Below, one piece after another: positions 35,401 through 47,400 of a stretch of DNA of 64,000 nucleotides. Under the pieces are notes generated by a model. That model saw only the letters and a program-made list of their open reading frames with translations. It made no database searches and was not told the origin of the DNA. The DNA comes from Yamagishiella unicocca (lineage: Eukaryota > Chlorophyta > Chlorophyceae > Chlamydomonadales > Volvocaceae), in the NCBI GenBank assembly GCA_003116995.1, contig BDSL01000098.1:338941-402940 (forward strand), in the 5' to 3' direction. Position 1 is the first letter of the stretch, and each line of letters begins with the position of its first letter. The translations under genes and the position numbers were made by a program.

Positions 35401-38400
35401 GCCTGCCTGCAAGCGTGTCGCCGTTCTTCACCGCTGTGAGCGCCTCCGGTCCTCGGGTCTGCAGAACGTAGGCCGCGCGAGTCGCCCCCGAGAGGGCTCG
35501 CAACGGCAGCGCCGCTAGGTCTGACGAGTTGGTACCCCCACCGATCACCAGCTCCGAAAGCAACGCCTGGTACATCAGCTCGGCCTGGGAAGCCAGCGCT
35601 GAAGCACCCGGGGTGTCGAGCTCTGCGGTGGGCGCCCCGCAGATGTTGCGAGCTGCCGCCTTGAAGGTGCTGTCCAGGAGGCCGGCGGCGGCGAGGTCAA
35701 CAGAGCCAGAGGTCGCCGCTCGCGCCGCGATGGCGGTGTACACGGCATCCACCTTCTTTGCGGCGGTGAGGCACTGGGGTACGCTGCTGTCCGGCAGGCT
35801 GGACAGCGCCGACACTGCGAGGACCACCAACGACGACAGGCTGGCGTCGGCGTACAGCATGCGAATGCCCGTCAACCTGTGTGCGTGGCCCAGGGGGAGG
35901 GAGAGGAGCGAGCGAGTGGGTCAGTGACCGCGGGACGGAGTGGATGGTCAGTTGACGGTTAAAAGCAACAATGATACGGTATACGGCTGTGCAACGCCGT
36001 AGGTGAGGAATGGCCAACTGGAAACCACCACACGCGCGCACTCGCAGGCATGCTGTCCGACATCTGCTGAGAGCTGAAGCTCGCACGCACAGTCCGTACC
36101 TGGTAGCCGCACTGGTTTGCTTCATGGCGTCAAGGGCGCCCGTCTGTGCGCTGCTGGCATCGATGCCCAACATCCCGTAGGCCATCTGGACCGGTGTTCG
36201 CGACAGACCGATGAACTGCAGCAACTTGGTGACCGGCGTGATTACAAGCGGCGGCTGCGCGGAGCCGGAGCCAACCACCGGAACGTAGTACGGGCACGAT
36301 ATCTCGTACGGCAGTGCCATGCCGGTGTAGGTGTCCGTGCAGGAAGTCGGCAGGACGGCCACCACCTGCGTTCATGCGCACGTGCACGTGCACGTGTGGT
36401 TACGGAGTTTGGATGAGTTTGAGGAGGTTTGCGGTTGCTTGGAGTTGTACCGGTATCTTGCGTGCAACTGGCCTTGTGCCGAGAGGCCTTGCTTACCCAT
36501 CCGCTGCTTGCGGCGCCCCCGGACAGGACGCCCTCGTTACGCGCAGTTAGGTCGCCAGTTGACCCTTGGATGGCGCCCTGCAAACGGGAACGTATGCCGG
36601 CGGACGATATGGCGAAGTCAACGACGACGGAGCGAGGTGGAAAAAATGGGATGTGTATGGTATTAGGCATGTGGCTGGAACGAAAGTGAGGCAGCCCGCC
36701 TGTTGATATAACGGCTGCTGTCTATTATTGAGGTACGCGTATCCTTCATTTGCCTACGTGGTTGATAATAGTGATATGACGACTCCGTTGAGCATAATGA
36801 AACTGGTGGACTGTCTTCCCAATGAGGCGCCATGGCACAGCAGTGTACAGCAGTGTACGACGGGAACACCATTTTGATATTAAGCGAGCAACTGTAGTTC
36901 TTTCACCCTACCGTGCAACCAGTGACGGGGCCCACAAAGCGCGCTGTGCCGGTAAAGGGTTCCGGCTGGACTGGTGGCTTTGGTGGCTGGGCAGTGAGCG
37001 GAGAGGATGGTACCGATCCCAGCCCACACTTGTAGGCTGACGTTCCGGGTCGCGGAACATTGAAGGACCACAGGCACTCGTTGTCCTGGTCTCCAGTGCC
37101 GCAGCCTGCCAGGGTGTTGTTGACCGTACGTGGGGCCTGGCATGTGGCGCTGATGCCTTGCAGGGTGACAGGCAAAGGCTCTGCAGCAGAGAACGTGGAT
37201 CAGAGGGCAGATGAGTGGCGAGGGTGAATGAAGGGATTTACGAATAGGGCGTCGTTTATTTGAGTCGTTAACGCAAGTGCCCCTCGCTTGCTTCAGAAAC
37301 CATTGAATGCGACGTAAACATACATCCCGGTAGCTGCATGAGTGTTTACTTGTTCAGGCATCGGGAAACCGTTCATCGGTTGGTGCCCGGCCTCTTTCGA
37401 GGATACCTAATCAACTAGCTTACCGCTGCCGCAACTGCCGCTGCCATCCTTGACCGTGAAGCGCACTGCCTCCGTGCCGTTGTTGGTGCTGTTCCAGCGG
37501 ACCCACTGGCAGTAGCGGTCTGCACCAAGCAAGGAAGCAGGTGGGGACGGGCGTGCATGGATCGGGAGGGTTCATTTCTCATGACAGGCAGGCTTACAAA
37601 CGTATCCTACCTAGGAGAATGCACGTCCAGCATATGCCGCGCTACATATGTAGTGCATGTGGATACATAACATAGCGAGAGTCCCGATTGATCCGGTCCA
37701 TCCACTTACTGTCGATGCCATTGTTCCAGCCTTCCAGCTTCTGAGTATTGCCCAAGGTTGGCTGGCTGCCGGGAGTCGGCATAACGGGGTAGAACTCGTC
37801 GCCCATGCACACATGGCTGACCGAGTCTTGCGTGGACTTGGCGCACGTACCACGGTTGTTGTTCCAGTACAGGCACACCTGGCAATAAAGCCAAGAGCCG
37901 CCGGCACCCGATACCGAAGTGCATGTACGGCTGTCCATGTACACGTCCAAGCAGTTAGCCTGGTCCGTACACGTCTCAATGCCGTTCTGCAGGAAGTATT
38001 TGCGGGTCGGTAAAATACAGTCGGTATAGTGCTACCTCAGAACTAGATTGTGAAAACAGCTGGGGCAGTCGCTTTTTAGAGTTGCGTGGGCCTGTTCGCC
38101 AGGTGCAAATCGGTGTCATGTGCCTCCGCGGAAACGCGATTAAATACGAGGAATACGCGATACGCTTAGCGGAGGTTCCGACAGGGATGGAAAGGAACCA
38201 TAATGAACCAAATGCAAGGTGGGCCTCTATAGCAGTATTGCAGCAGTCTTTGGGCGTTACCTGTGCGTTACTCGCGTTCAGTGCGCTGTAGTTGCCGGGG
38301 TCTGAATACACACACGGTGTGTAAGCAAAGGGCGCAGTTGGGGGGCTTGGTGGTAGAGGCGGGTTGGGAGGCGGCCGAGGCGAGGGAGGCTTAGGCGAGG

Positions 38401-41400
38401 TGGGAGACGGACTGGGCGGTGGTGACGGCGGTGCCGTGGATTGCGACTGGGGTGACGGTGGCTGCGGGCTGGGTGGTGGCCGGTTGCACTTGTAGGCTGA
38501 CGTTCCGGGTCGCGGAACATTAAAGGACCACAGGCACTCGTTGTCCTGGTCTCCAGTGCCGCAGCCTGCCAGGGTGTTGTTGACCGTACGTGGGGCCTGG
38601 CATGTGGCGCTGATGCCTTGCAGGGTGACCGGCAAAGGCTCTACAGCAGAGAACGTGGAGCAGAGGGCAGATGAGTGGCGAGGATGAATAAAAGGATTTA
38701 CGGATAGGGCGTCGCTTATTTGAGTCGTTAACGCAGGTGCCCTGTGTGTCCCTCGTTTGCTTCTGCAGAATCCATTGAATGCGACTGTTCATACATACAT
38801 AGCTGCATAAGTTTACTCGTTCAAGCATGGGAAACCGTTTATCGGTTGGTGCCCGGCACCCCTTTCGACGATACCAATCAACTAGCTTACCGCTGCCGCA
38901 ACTGCCGCTGCCATCCTTGACCGTGAAGCGCACCGCCTCCGTGCCGTTGTTGGTGCTGTTCCAGCGGACCCACTGGCAGTAGCGATCTGCACAAAGCAAG
39001 GCCATATATAAAATAGGCAAAAAGTATATAAAATAGGCCCCCGCCCGTGCATAACTAGGTTATACATGTAAACGGACGGATGCCAAGGAGGTTGCGGAAC
39101 CCCCGTGGTCCCTGCGACATATCATATATAATCAAGCACTCGAAACATCTCACAACCACTCTCGGCGTTGGAGAATCGGTAGATAAAGAGTGTATATCTC
39201 CTAGTGTTCGCTTCGGCGGGCGTCTCATCCGTAAGCGGTTTTCGTTCAAAATAAAAATGCACATATATGCAAGTCCCGAGCCATGCCGTCCTTGTTGCAG
39301 TTCAATACATATTGAGGTACATATTGAGGTAACAGCGTGAAGTCTCGATCGATTGGCCCATCCACTTACTGTCGATGCCATTGTTCCAGCCTTCCAGCTT
39401 CTGAGTATTGCCCAAGGTTGGCTGGCTGCCGGGAGTCGGCATAACGGGGTAGAACTCGTCGCCCATGCACACATGGCTGACCGAGTCTTGCGTGGACTTG
39501 GCGCACGTACCACGGTTGTTGTTCCAGTACAGGCACACCTGGCAGTAAAGCCAAGAGCCGCCGGCACCCGACACCGAAGTGCACGTACGGCTGTCCATGT
39601 ACACGTCCAAGCAGTTGGCCTGGTCCGTACACGTCTCAATGCCGTTCTGCAGGGAGTATTTGCGGGCTCGTAAATTACAGTACAGTTGATGTTACCTCAG
39701 AACTAGATGGTAAAGCAGCCGGCCCTGTTTTCTGGGGAACGACAAGTTTGATTCAAGGTTATTTTTGACCTTGTTTTAAACCTTGCGTGGGGCTGTTCGC
39801 CAGGAGCATATCGGTGTCATGTGCCTCCGCGGATATACAGGAATACGCGGAAAACGCTATAGGGAGGTTTCAATAGGGACGGAAACGACCCTTATATAAC
39901 AAGGTGCAAGGTGGGCCTCTATAGCAGTATTGCAGCAGTCTTTGGGCGTTACCTGTGCGTTACTCGCGTTCAGTGCGCTGTAGTTGCCGGGGTCTGCGTA
40001 CACACACGGTGTCTCAACAGAGGGCGCAGTTGGGGGGCTTGGTGGTAGCGGCGGGTTGGGAGGCGGCCGAGGCGAGGGAGGCTTAGGCGAGGGGGGCGAC
40101 AGACTGGGCGGTGGTGACGGCGGTGCCGTGGATTGCGACTGGGGTGACGGTGGCTGCGGGCTGGGTGGTGGCCGCTTGCACTTGTAGGCTGACGTTCCGG
40201 GTCGCGGAACATTAAAGGACCACAGGCACTCGTTGTCCTGGTCTCCAGTGCCGCAGCCTGCCAGGGTGTTGTTGACCGTACGTGGGGCCTGGCATGTGGC
40301 GCTGATGCCTTGCAGGGTGACCGGCAAAGGCTCTGCAGCAGAGAACGTGGAGCAGAGGGCAGATGAGTGGCGAGGATGACTACACGGATTTACGAATAGG
40401 GCGTCGTTTATTTGAGTCGTTAACGCAAGTGCCCCTCGCTTGCTTCAGAAACCATTGAATGCGACTGTTCATACATCCCGGTAGCTGCATAAGTGTTTAT
40501 TACATGTTCAAGCATCGGGAAACCGTTCATCGATTGGTGCCCGGCCTCTTTCGAGGATACCTAATCAACTAGCTTACCGCTGCCGCAACTGCCGCTGCCA
40601 TCCTTGACCGTGAAGTGCACCGCCTCCGTGCCGTTGTTGGTGCTGTTCCAGCGGACCCACTGGCAGTAGCGGTCTGCACCAAGCAAAGAAGCAGGTGGGG
40701 ACGGGCGTGCATGGATCGGGAGGGTTCATTCCTCATGAACGGCTTACAAACGTATCCTAGGAGAATGCACGTCCAGCACATGCCGCTCTATGTAGTGCAT
40801 GTGGATACATAACATAGCGAGAGTCCCGATTTATCCGGTCCATCCACTTACTGTCGATGCCATTGTTCCAGCCTTCCAGCTTCTGAGTATTGCCCACGGT
40901 TGGCTGGCTGCCGGGAGTCGGCATAACGGGGTAGAACTCGTCGCCCATGCACACATGGCTGACCGAGTCTTGCGTGGACTTGGCGCACGTACCACGGTCG
41001 TTGTTCCAGTACAGGCACACCTGGCAATAAAGCCAAGAACCGCCAGCACCCAACATCGAAGTGCACGTACGGCTGTCCATGTACACGTCCAAGCAGTTGG
41101 CCTGGTCCGTACATGTCTCAATGCCGTTCTGCAAAAGAGTATTTACGGGCCGGTTAAGAGGAGTTCACTATTCCGCAAACAAGAAATATATTTGATCTTA
41201 CCTGTGCATTACTTGCGTTTAGTGCGCTGTAGTTGCCGGGGTCTGCATATACACACGGTGTGTCAACAGACGGTGCAGTTGGGGGGCTTGGTGGTAGCGG
41301 CGGTTTGGGAGGCGGCCGTGGCGAGGGGGGCGACGGCGAGGGAGGCGACGGCGACGGCGGATGAGGTGGCTGAGGCGACGGCGGCTGAGGCGACGGCGGC

Positions 41401-44400
41401 TGAGGTGAGGGCGGCGCCGGGCTGGGTGGCTGGGGCGAGGGCGGCTGCGGCGAGGGCGGCGCCGGGCTGGGCGGCTCGGGAGACGGCGGCTGCGGTGAGG
41501 GCGGCGCCGGGCTGGGCGGCTCGGGCGACGGCGGTGCAGGCGAGGGCGGCGCCGGGCTGGGCGGCTCGGGCGATGGCGGCTGAGGCGAGGGCGGCGCCGG
41601 GCTGGGCGGCTCGGGCGACGGCGGCTGCGGCGAGGTTGGCGCCGGGCTTGGCGGCTCGGGAGACGGCGGCTGCGGTGAGGGCGGCGCCGGGCTGGGCGGC
41701 TCGGGCGATGGCGGTGCAGGCGATGGCGGCGCCGGACTGGGCGGCTCGGGCGACGGCGGCTGAGGCGAGGGCGGCGCCGGGCTGGGCGGCTCGGGCGATG
41801 GCGGTGCAGGCGATGGCGATGGCGGCGCCGGGCTTGGCGGCTCGGGAGACGGCGGCTGCGGTGAGGGTGGCGCCGGGCTTGGCGGCTCGGGCGACGGTGG
41901 CTGTGGCGAGGGCGGCGCCGGGCTGGGCGGCTCGGGCGACGGCGGCGCAGGTGAGGGCGGCGCCGGGCTGGGCGGCTCGGGTGACGGCGGCTGAGGTGAG
42001 GGCGGCGCCGGGCTGGGCGGCTCGGGAGACGGCGGCTGCGGTGAGGGTGGCGGCGGGCTTGGCGGCTCGGGTGAAGGCGGCTGAGGCGAGGGCGGCGCCG
42101 GGCTGGGCGGCTCGGGCGACGGTGGCTGTGGTGAGGGCGGCGCCGGGCTTGGCGGCTCGGGCGATGGCGGCTGCGGTGAGGGTGGCGCCGGGCTTGGCGG
42201 CTCGGGCGACGGCGGCTGCGGTGAGGGTGGCGCCGGGCTGGGCGGCTCGGGCGACGGCGGCTGAGGCGAGGGCGGCGCCGGGCTGGGCGGCTCGGGAGAC
42301 GGCGGCTGAGGCGAGGGCGGCGCCGGGCTGGGCGGCTCGGGTGACGGCGGCTGCGGTGAGGGTGGCGCCGGGCTTGGCGGCTCGGGCGACGGCGGCTGCG
42401 GTGAGGGTGGCGCCGGGCTGGGCGGCTCGGGCGACGGCGGCTGCGGCGAGGGTGGCGCCGGGCTTGGCGGCTCGGGAGACGGCGGCTGCGGTGAGGGTGG
42501 CGCCGGGCTTGGCGGCTCGGGTGACGGCGGCTGAGGCGAGGGCGGCGCCGGGCTGGGCGGCTCGGGCGACGGTGGCTGTGGTGAGGGCGGCGCCGGGCTG
42601 GGCGGCTCGGGCGATGGCGGCTGCGGTGAGGGTGGCGCCGGGCTTGGCGGCTCGGGCGACGGCGGCTGCGGTGAGGGTGGCGCCGGGCTGGGCGGCTCGG
42701 GCGATGGCGGCGCAGGTGAGGGCGGGACCGGGCTGGGCGGCTCGGGCGACGGCGGCTGCGGTGAGGGTGGCGCCGGGCTGGGCGGCTCGGGCGACGGCGG
42801 CTGCGGCGAGGGCGGCGCCGGGCTTGGCGGCTCGGGCGACGGCGGCTGCGGTGAGGGCGGTGCCGGGCTGGGCGGATCGGGCGACGGCGGCGCAGGTGAG
42901 GGCGGCGCCGGGCTGGGCGGCTCGGGCGACGGCGGCTGAGGCGAGGGCGGCGCCGGGCTGGGCGGATCGGGCGACTGCGGCTGAGGCGAGGGCGGCGCCG
43001 GGCTTGGCGGCTCGGGAGACAGCGGCTGAGGCGAGGGCGGCGCCGGGCTGGGCGGCTCGGGAGACGGCGGCTGCGGTGAGGGCGGCGCCGGGCTGGGCGG
43101 CTCGGGCGACGGCGGCGCAGGTGAGGGCGGCGCCGGGCTGGGCGGCGCAGGCGATGGCGGCTGAGGCGAGGGCGGCGCCGGGCTGGGCGGCTCGGGCGAC
43201 GGCGGCTGCGGTGAGGGCGGCGCCGGGCTTGGCGGCTCGGGAGACGGCGGCTGAGGCGAGGGCGGCGCCGGGCTGGGCGGATCGGGCGACTGCGGCTGAG
43301 GCGAGGGCGGCGCCGGGCTTGGCGGCTCGGGCGATGGCGGCTGAGGCGAGGGCGGCGCCGGGCTGGGCGGCTCGGGCGACGGTGGCTGCGGCGATGGCGG
43401 CGCCGGGCTGGGCGGCTCGGGAGACGGCGGCTGCGGTGAGGGCGGAGCCGGGCTGGGGGGCTCGGGCGACGGCGGCTGCGGTGAGGGTGGCGCCGGGCTT
43501 GGCGGCTCGGGCGATGGCGGCGCAGGTGAGGGCGGCGCCGGGCTGGGCGGCGCAGGCGATGGCGGCTGAGGCGAGGGTGGCGCCGGGCTTGGTGGCTCGG
43601 GCGACGGCGGCTGCGGCGAGGGCGGCACCGGGCTGGGCGGCTCGGGCGACGGCGGCTGCGGCGATGGCGGCGGCGGGCTGGGCGGCTCGGGAGACGGCGG
43701 CTGCGGTGAGGGTGGCGCCGGGCTTGGCGGCTCGGGCGACGGCGGCTGCGGTGAGGGCGGTGCCGGGCTGGGCGGATCGGGCGACGGCGGCGCAGGTGAG
43801 GGCGGCGCCGGGCTGGGCGGCTCGGGCGACGGCGGCTGAGGCGAGGGCGGCGCCGGGCTGGGCGGCTCGGGCGATGGCGGCTGAGGCGAGGGCGGCGCCG
43901 GGCTGGGCGGCTCGGGCGACGGCGGCTGCGGCGAGGGTGGCGCCGGGCTTGGCGGCTCGGGAGACGGCGGCTGCGGTGAGGGCGGCGCCGGGCTTGGCGG
44001 CTCGGGCGACGGCGGCTGCGGTGAGGGTGGCGCCGGGCTGGGCGGCTCGGGCGACGGCGGCTGCGGCGAAGGTGGCGCCGGGCTTGGCGGCTCGGGAGAC
44101 GGCGGCTGCGGTGAGGGCGGCGCCGGGCTGGGCGGCTGGGGCGACGGCGGCTGCGGTGAGGGCGGCGCCGGGCTGGGCGGCTCGGGCGACGGCGGCTGCG
44201 GTGAGGGTGGAGCCGGGCTTGGCGGCTCGGGAGACGGCGGCGCAGGTGAGGGCGGAGCCGGGCTTGGCGGCTCGGGCGACGGCGGTGCAGGCGAGGGCGG
44301 CGCCGGGCTGGGCGGCTCGGGCGACGGCGGTGCAGGCGATGGCGGCGCCGGGCTGGGCGGCTCGGGCGATGGCGGCGCAGGTGAGGGCGGCGCCGGGCTG

Positions 44401-47400
44401 GGCGGCTCGGGCGCCGGTGGCTGCAGCGAGGGCGGCGCCGGGCTGGGCGGCTCGGGCGATGGCGGCTGCGGTGAGGGTGGCGCCGGGTTGGGCGGCTCGG
44501 GCGACGGCGGTGCAGGTGATGGCGGAGCCGGACTGGGCGGCTCGGGCGACGGCGGCTGAGGTGAGGGCGGCGCCGGGCTGGGCGGCTCGGGCGACGGCGG
44601 CTGCGGTGAGGGCGGCGCCGGGCTGGGCGGCTCGGGCGATGGCGGCTGCGGTGAGGGTGGCGCCGGGCTGGGCGGCTCGGGCGACGGCGGCTGCGGTGAG
44701 GGCGGCGCCGGGCTGGGCGGCTCGGGCGACAGTGGTGCAGGTGATGGCGGCGCCGGGCTGGGCGGCTCGGGCGACGGTGGCTGAGGCGAGGGCGGCGCCG
44801 GGCTGGGCGGCTCGGGCGATGGCGGCGCAGGTGAGGGCGGGACCGGGCTGGGCGGCTCGGGCGACGGCGGCTGCGGTGAGGGTGGCGCCGGGCTGGGCGG
44901 CTCGGGCGACGGCGGCTGCGGCGAGGGCGGCGCCGGGCTGGGCGGCTCGGGAGACGGCGGCTGAGGTGAGGGTGGCGCCGGGCTGGGCGGCTCGGGCGAC
45001 GGCGGCTGCGGTGAGGGCGGCGCCGGGCTGGGCGGCTCAGGCGACGGCGGCTGCGGCGAGGGCGGCGCCGGGCTGGGCGGCTCGGGAGACGGCGGCTGCG
45101 GTGAGGGCGGCGCCGGGCTGGGCGGCACGGGCGACGGCGGCTGCGGTGAGGGCGGCGCCGGGCTGGGCGGCTCGGGCGATGGCGGCTGCGGTGAGGGTGG
45201 CGCCGGGCTTGGCGGCTCGGGAGACGGCGGCTGCGGTGAGGGCGGAGCCGGGCTGGGCGGCTCGGGCGACGGCGGCTGCGGTGATGGCGGCGCCGGGCTG
45301 GGCGGCTTGGGCGACGGTGGCTGAGGCGAGGGCGGCGCCGGGCTGGGCGGCTCGGGCGATGGCGGCGCAGGTGAGGGCGGCGCCGGGCTGGGCGGCTCGG
45401 GCGACGGCGGCTGAGGCGAGGGCGGCGCCGGGCTGGGCGGCTCGGGCGATGGCGGCTGAGGCGAGGGCGGCGCCGGGCTGGGCGGCTCGGGCGATGGCGG
45501 CTGCGGTGAGGGTGGCGCCGGGCTGGGCGGCTCGGGCGACGGCGGCTGCGGCGAGGGTGGCGCCGGGCTTGGCGGCTCGGGCGACGGCGGCTGCGGTGAG
45601 GGTGGCGCCGGGCTGGGCGGCTCGGGCGACGGCGGCTGCGGCGAAGGTGGCGCCGGGCTTGGCGGCTCGGGAGACGGCGGCTGCGGTGAGGGCGGCGCCG
45701 GGCTGGGCGGCTGGGGCGACGGCGGCTGCGGTGAGGGCGGCGCCGGGCTGGGCGGGTCGGGCGATGGCGGCGCAGGTGAGGGTGGCGCCGCGCTTGGCGG
45801 CTCGGGAGACGGCGGCTGCGGTGAGGGTGGCGCCGGGCTGGGCGGCTCGGGCGACGGCGGCTGCGGCGAAGGTGGCGCCGGGCTTGGCGGCTCGGGAGAC
45901 GGCGGCTGCGGTGAGGGCGGCGCCGGGCTGGGCGGCTGGGGCGACGGCGGCTGCGGTGAGGGCGGCGCCGGGCTGGGCGGGTCGGGCGATGGCGGCGCAG
46001 GTGAGGGTGGCGCCGGGCTTGGCGGCTCGGGAGACGGCGGCTGCGGTGAGGGCGGAGCCGGGCTTGGAGGCTCGGGCGATGGCGGCTGCGGCGAGGGTGG
46101 CGCCGGGCTGGGCGGCTCGGGAGACGGCGGCGCAGGTGAGGGCGGCGCCGGGCTGGGCGGCTCGGGCGACGGCGGATGCGGCGAGGGCGGCGCCGGGCTG
46201 GGCGGCTCGGGCGATGGCGGCTGTGGTGAGGGTGGCGCCGGGCTGGGCGGCTCGGGAGACGGCGGCGCAGGTGAGGGCGGCGCCGGGCTGGGCGGCTCGG
46301 GCGACGGCGGTGCAGGCGAGGGCGGCGCCGGGCTGGGCGGCTCGGGCGACGGCGGCTGCGGTGAGAGCGGCGCCGGGCTGGGCGGCTCGGGCGACGGCGG
46401 CTGAGGCGAGGGCGGCGCCGGGCTGGGCGGCTCGGGTGATGTTGGTGGTTGCGGTGGCGGAGGTGGAGGTGGTGGTGGAGGGGGATCCATGTAAGGTTCG
46501 GGGCACTCGCAATCTGGCAATGGTAGGGTTAGGGTGATGTCGTCGCTGTATCCCCATGAAGCATTTGCGATTTTCCACATCCATGTCCTGGCAGTAGCGA
46601 CATGACCTTCACCGGTTCGCTGCACACTGAAGCTGGGGTCTGCGGTGCCTTCACCTGAGGCCGGTGTAATGACATCTGCATATGTACCTGTGAGTTGCGG
46701 CAAAATGGGCGAACGTCAGTTTGCAACACGGCAGATATGATCGCAACAGGGAGCAACGCACCTTCAGCAGGACCGTCGTTGGCAATCAGGTTGTAGCTGC
46801 CGACATCAGGACCATAAGCCTGGAACTCCAGAACATGGCTGTCGTCCGTGCACCAAAGCACGAGGGCACCAACGGGCTGTGGAAGGCTGGTAGGCCCAAG
46901 GTCAACCACCAGAACAAGCCAGTCAGAGTCCTCAGGAAAGTCTTGGATAGGCATTGTATAACGCGCGTCGGATACAAGAACTGTTTGGAGTTGTGATGCG
47001 CCGTTCGAAAGGCCGTTGAACTGGTATGGAGTAACCGCCAAGCTTCGGTAGTAGTTGTAGCCACGATGCTTGGGGACGAGGATCTCCACCCAACCAATGG
47101 ATTGTGCATCCACCGTTGCGGATGAATTGGCAATATCCGAGAAATGGATTTCACTAATCATCGCATCTTGACCTGCGACAACCATCAGAGCAGGGACACA
47201 CTTTTAAAACTTTCCTATGAAGCGTGAGGGAGAATGTATGTCAGTGCACATTTTAGCACTATAAACGGTAGCGGCATTAAACAGCTGAAATGGTACCAAT
47301 CGTGAGCAAACATTGTCAAAAAACATGCTGTAGTGGCTGTAAGGTTTCGTGTGCAGACCGCAAGCAACTAACGGAACGTTGAAGCAAGCTCACAGTTGCA

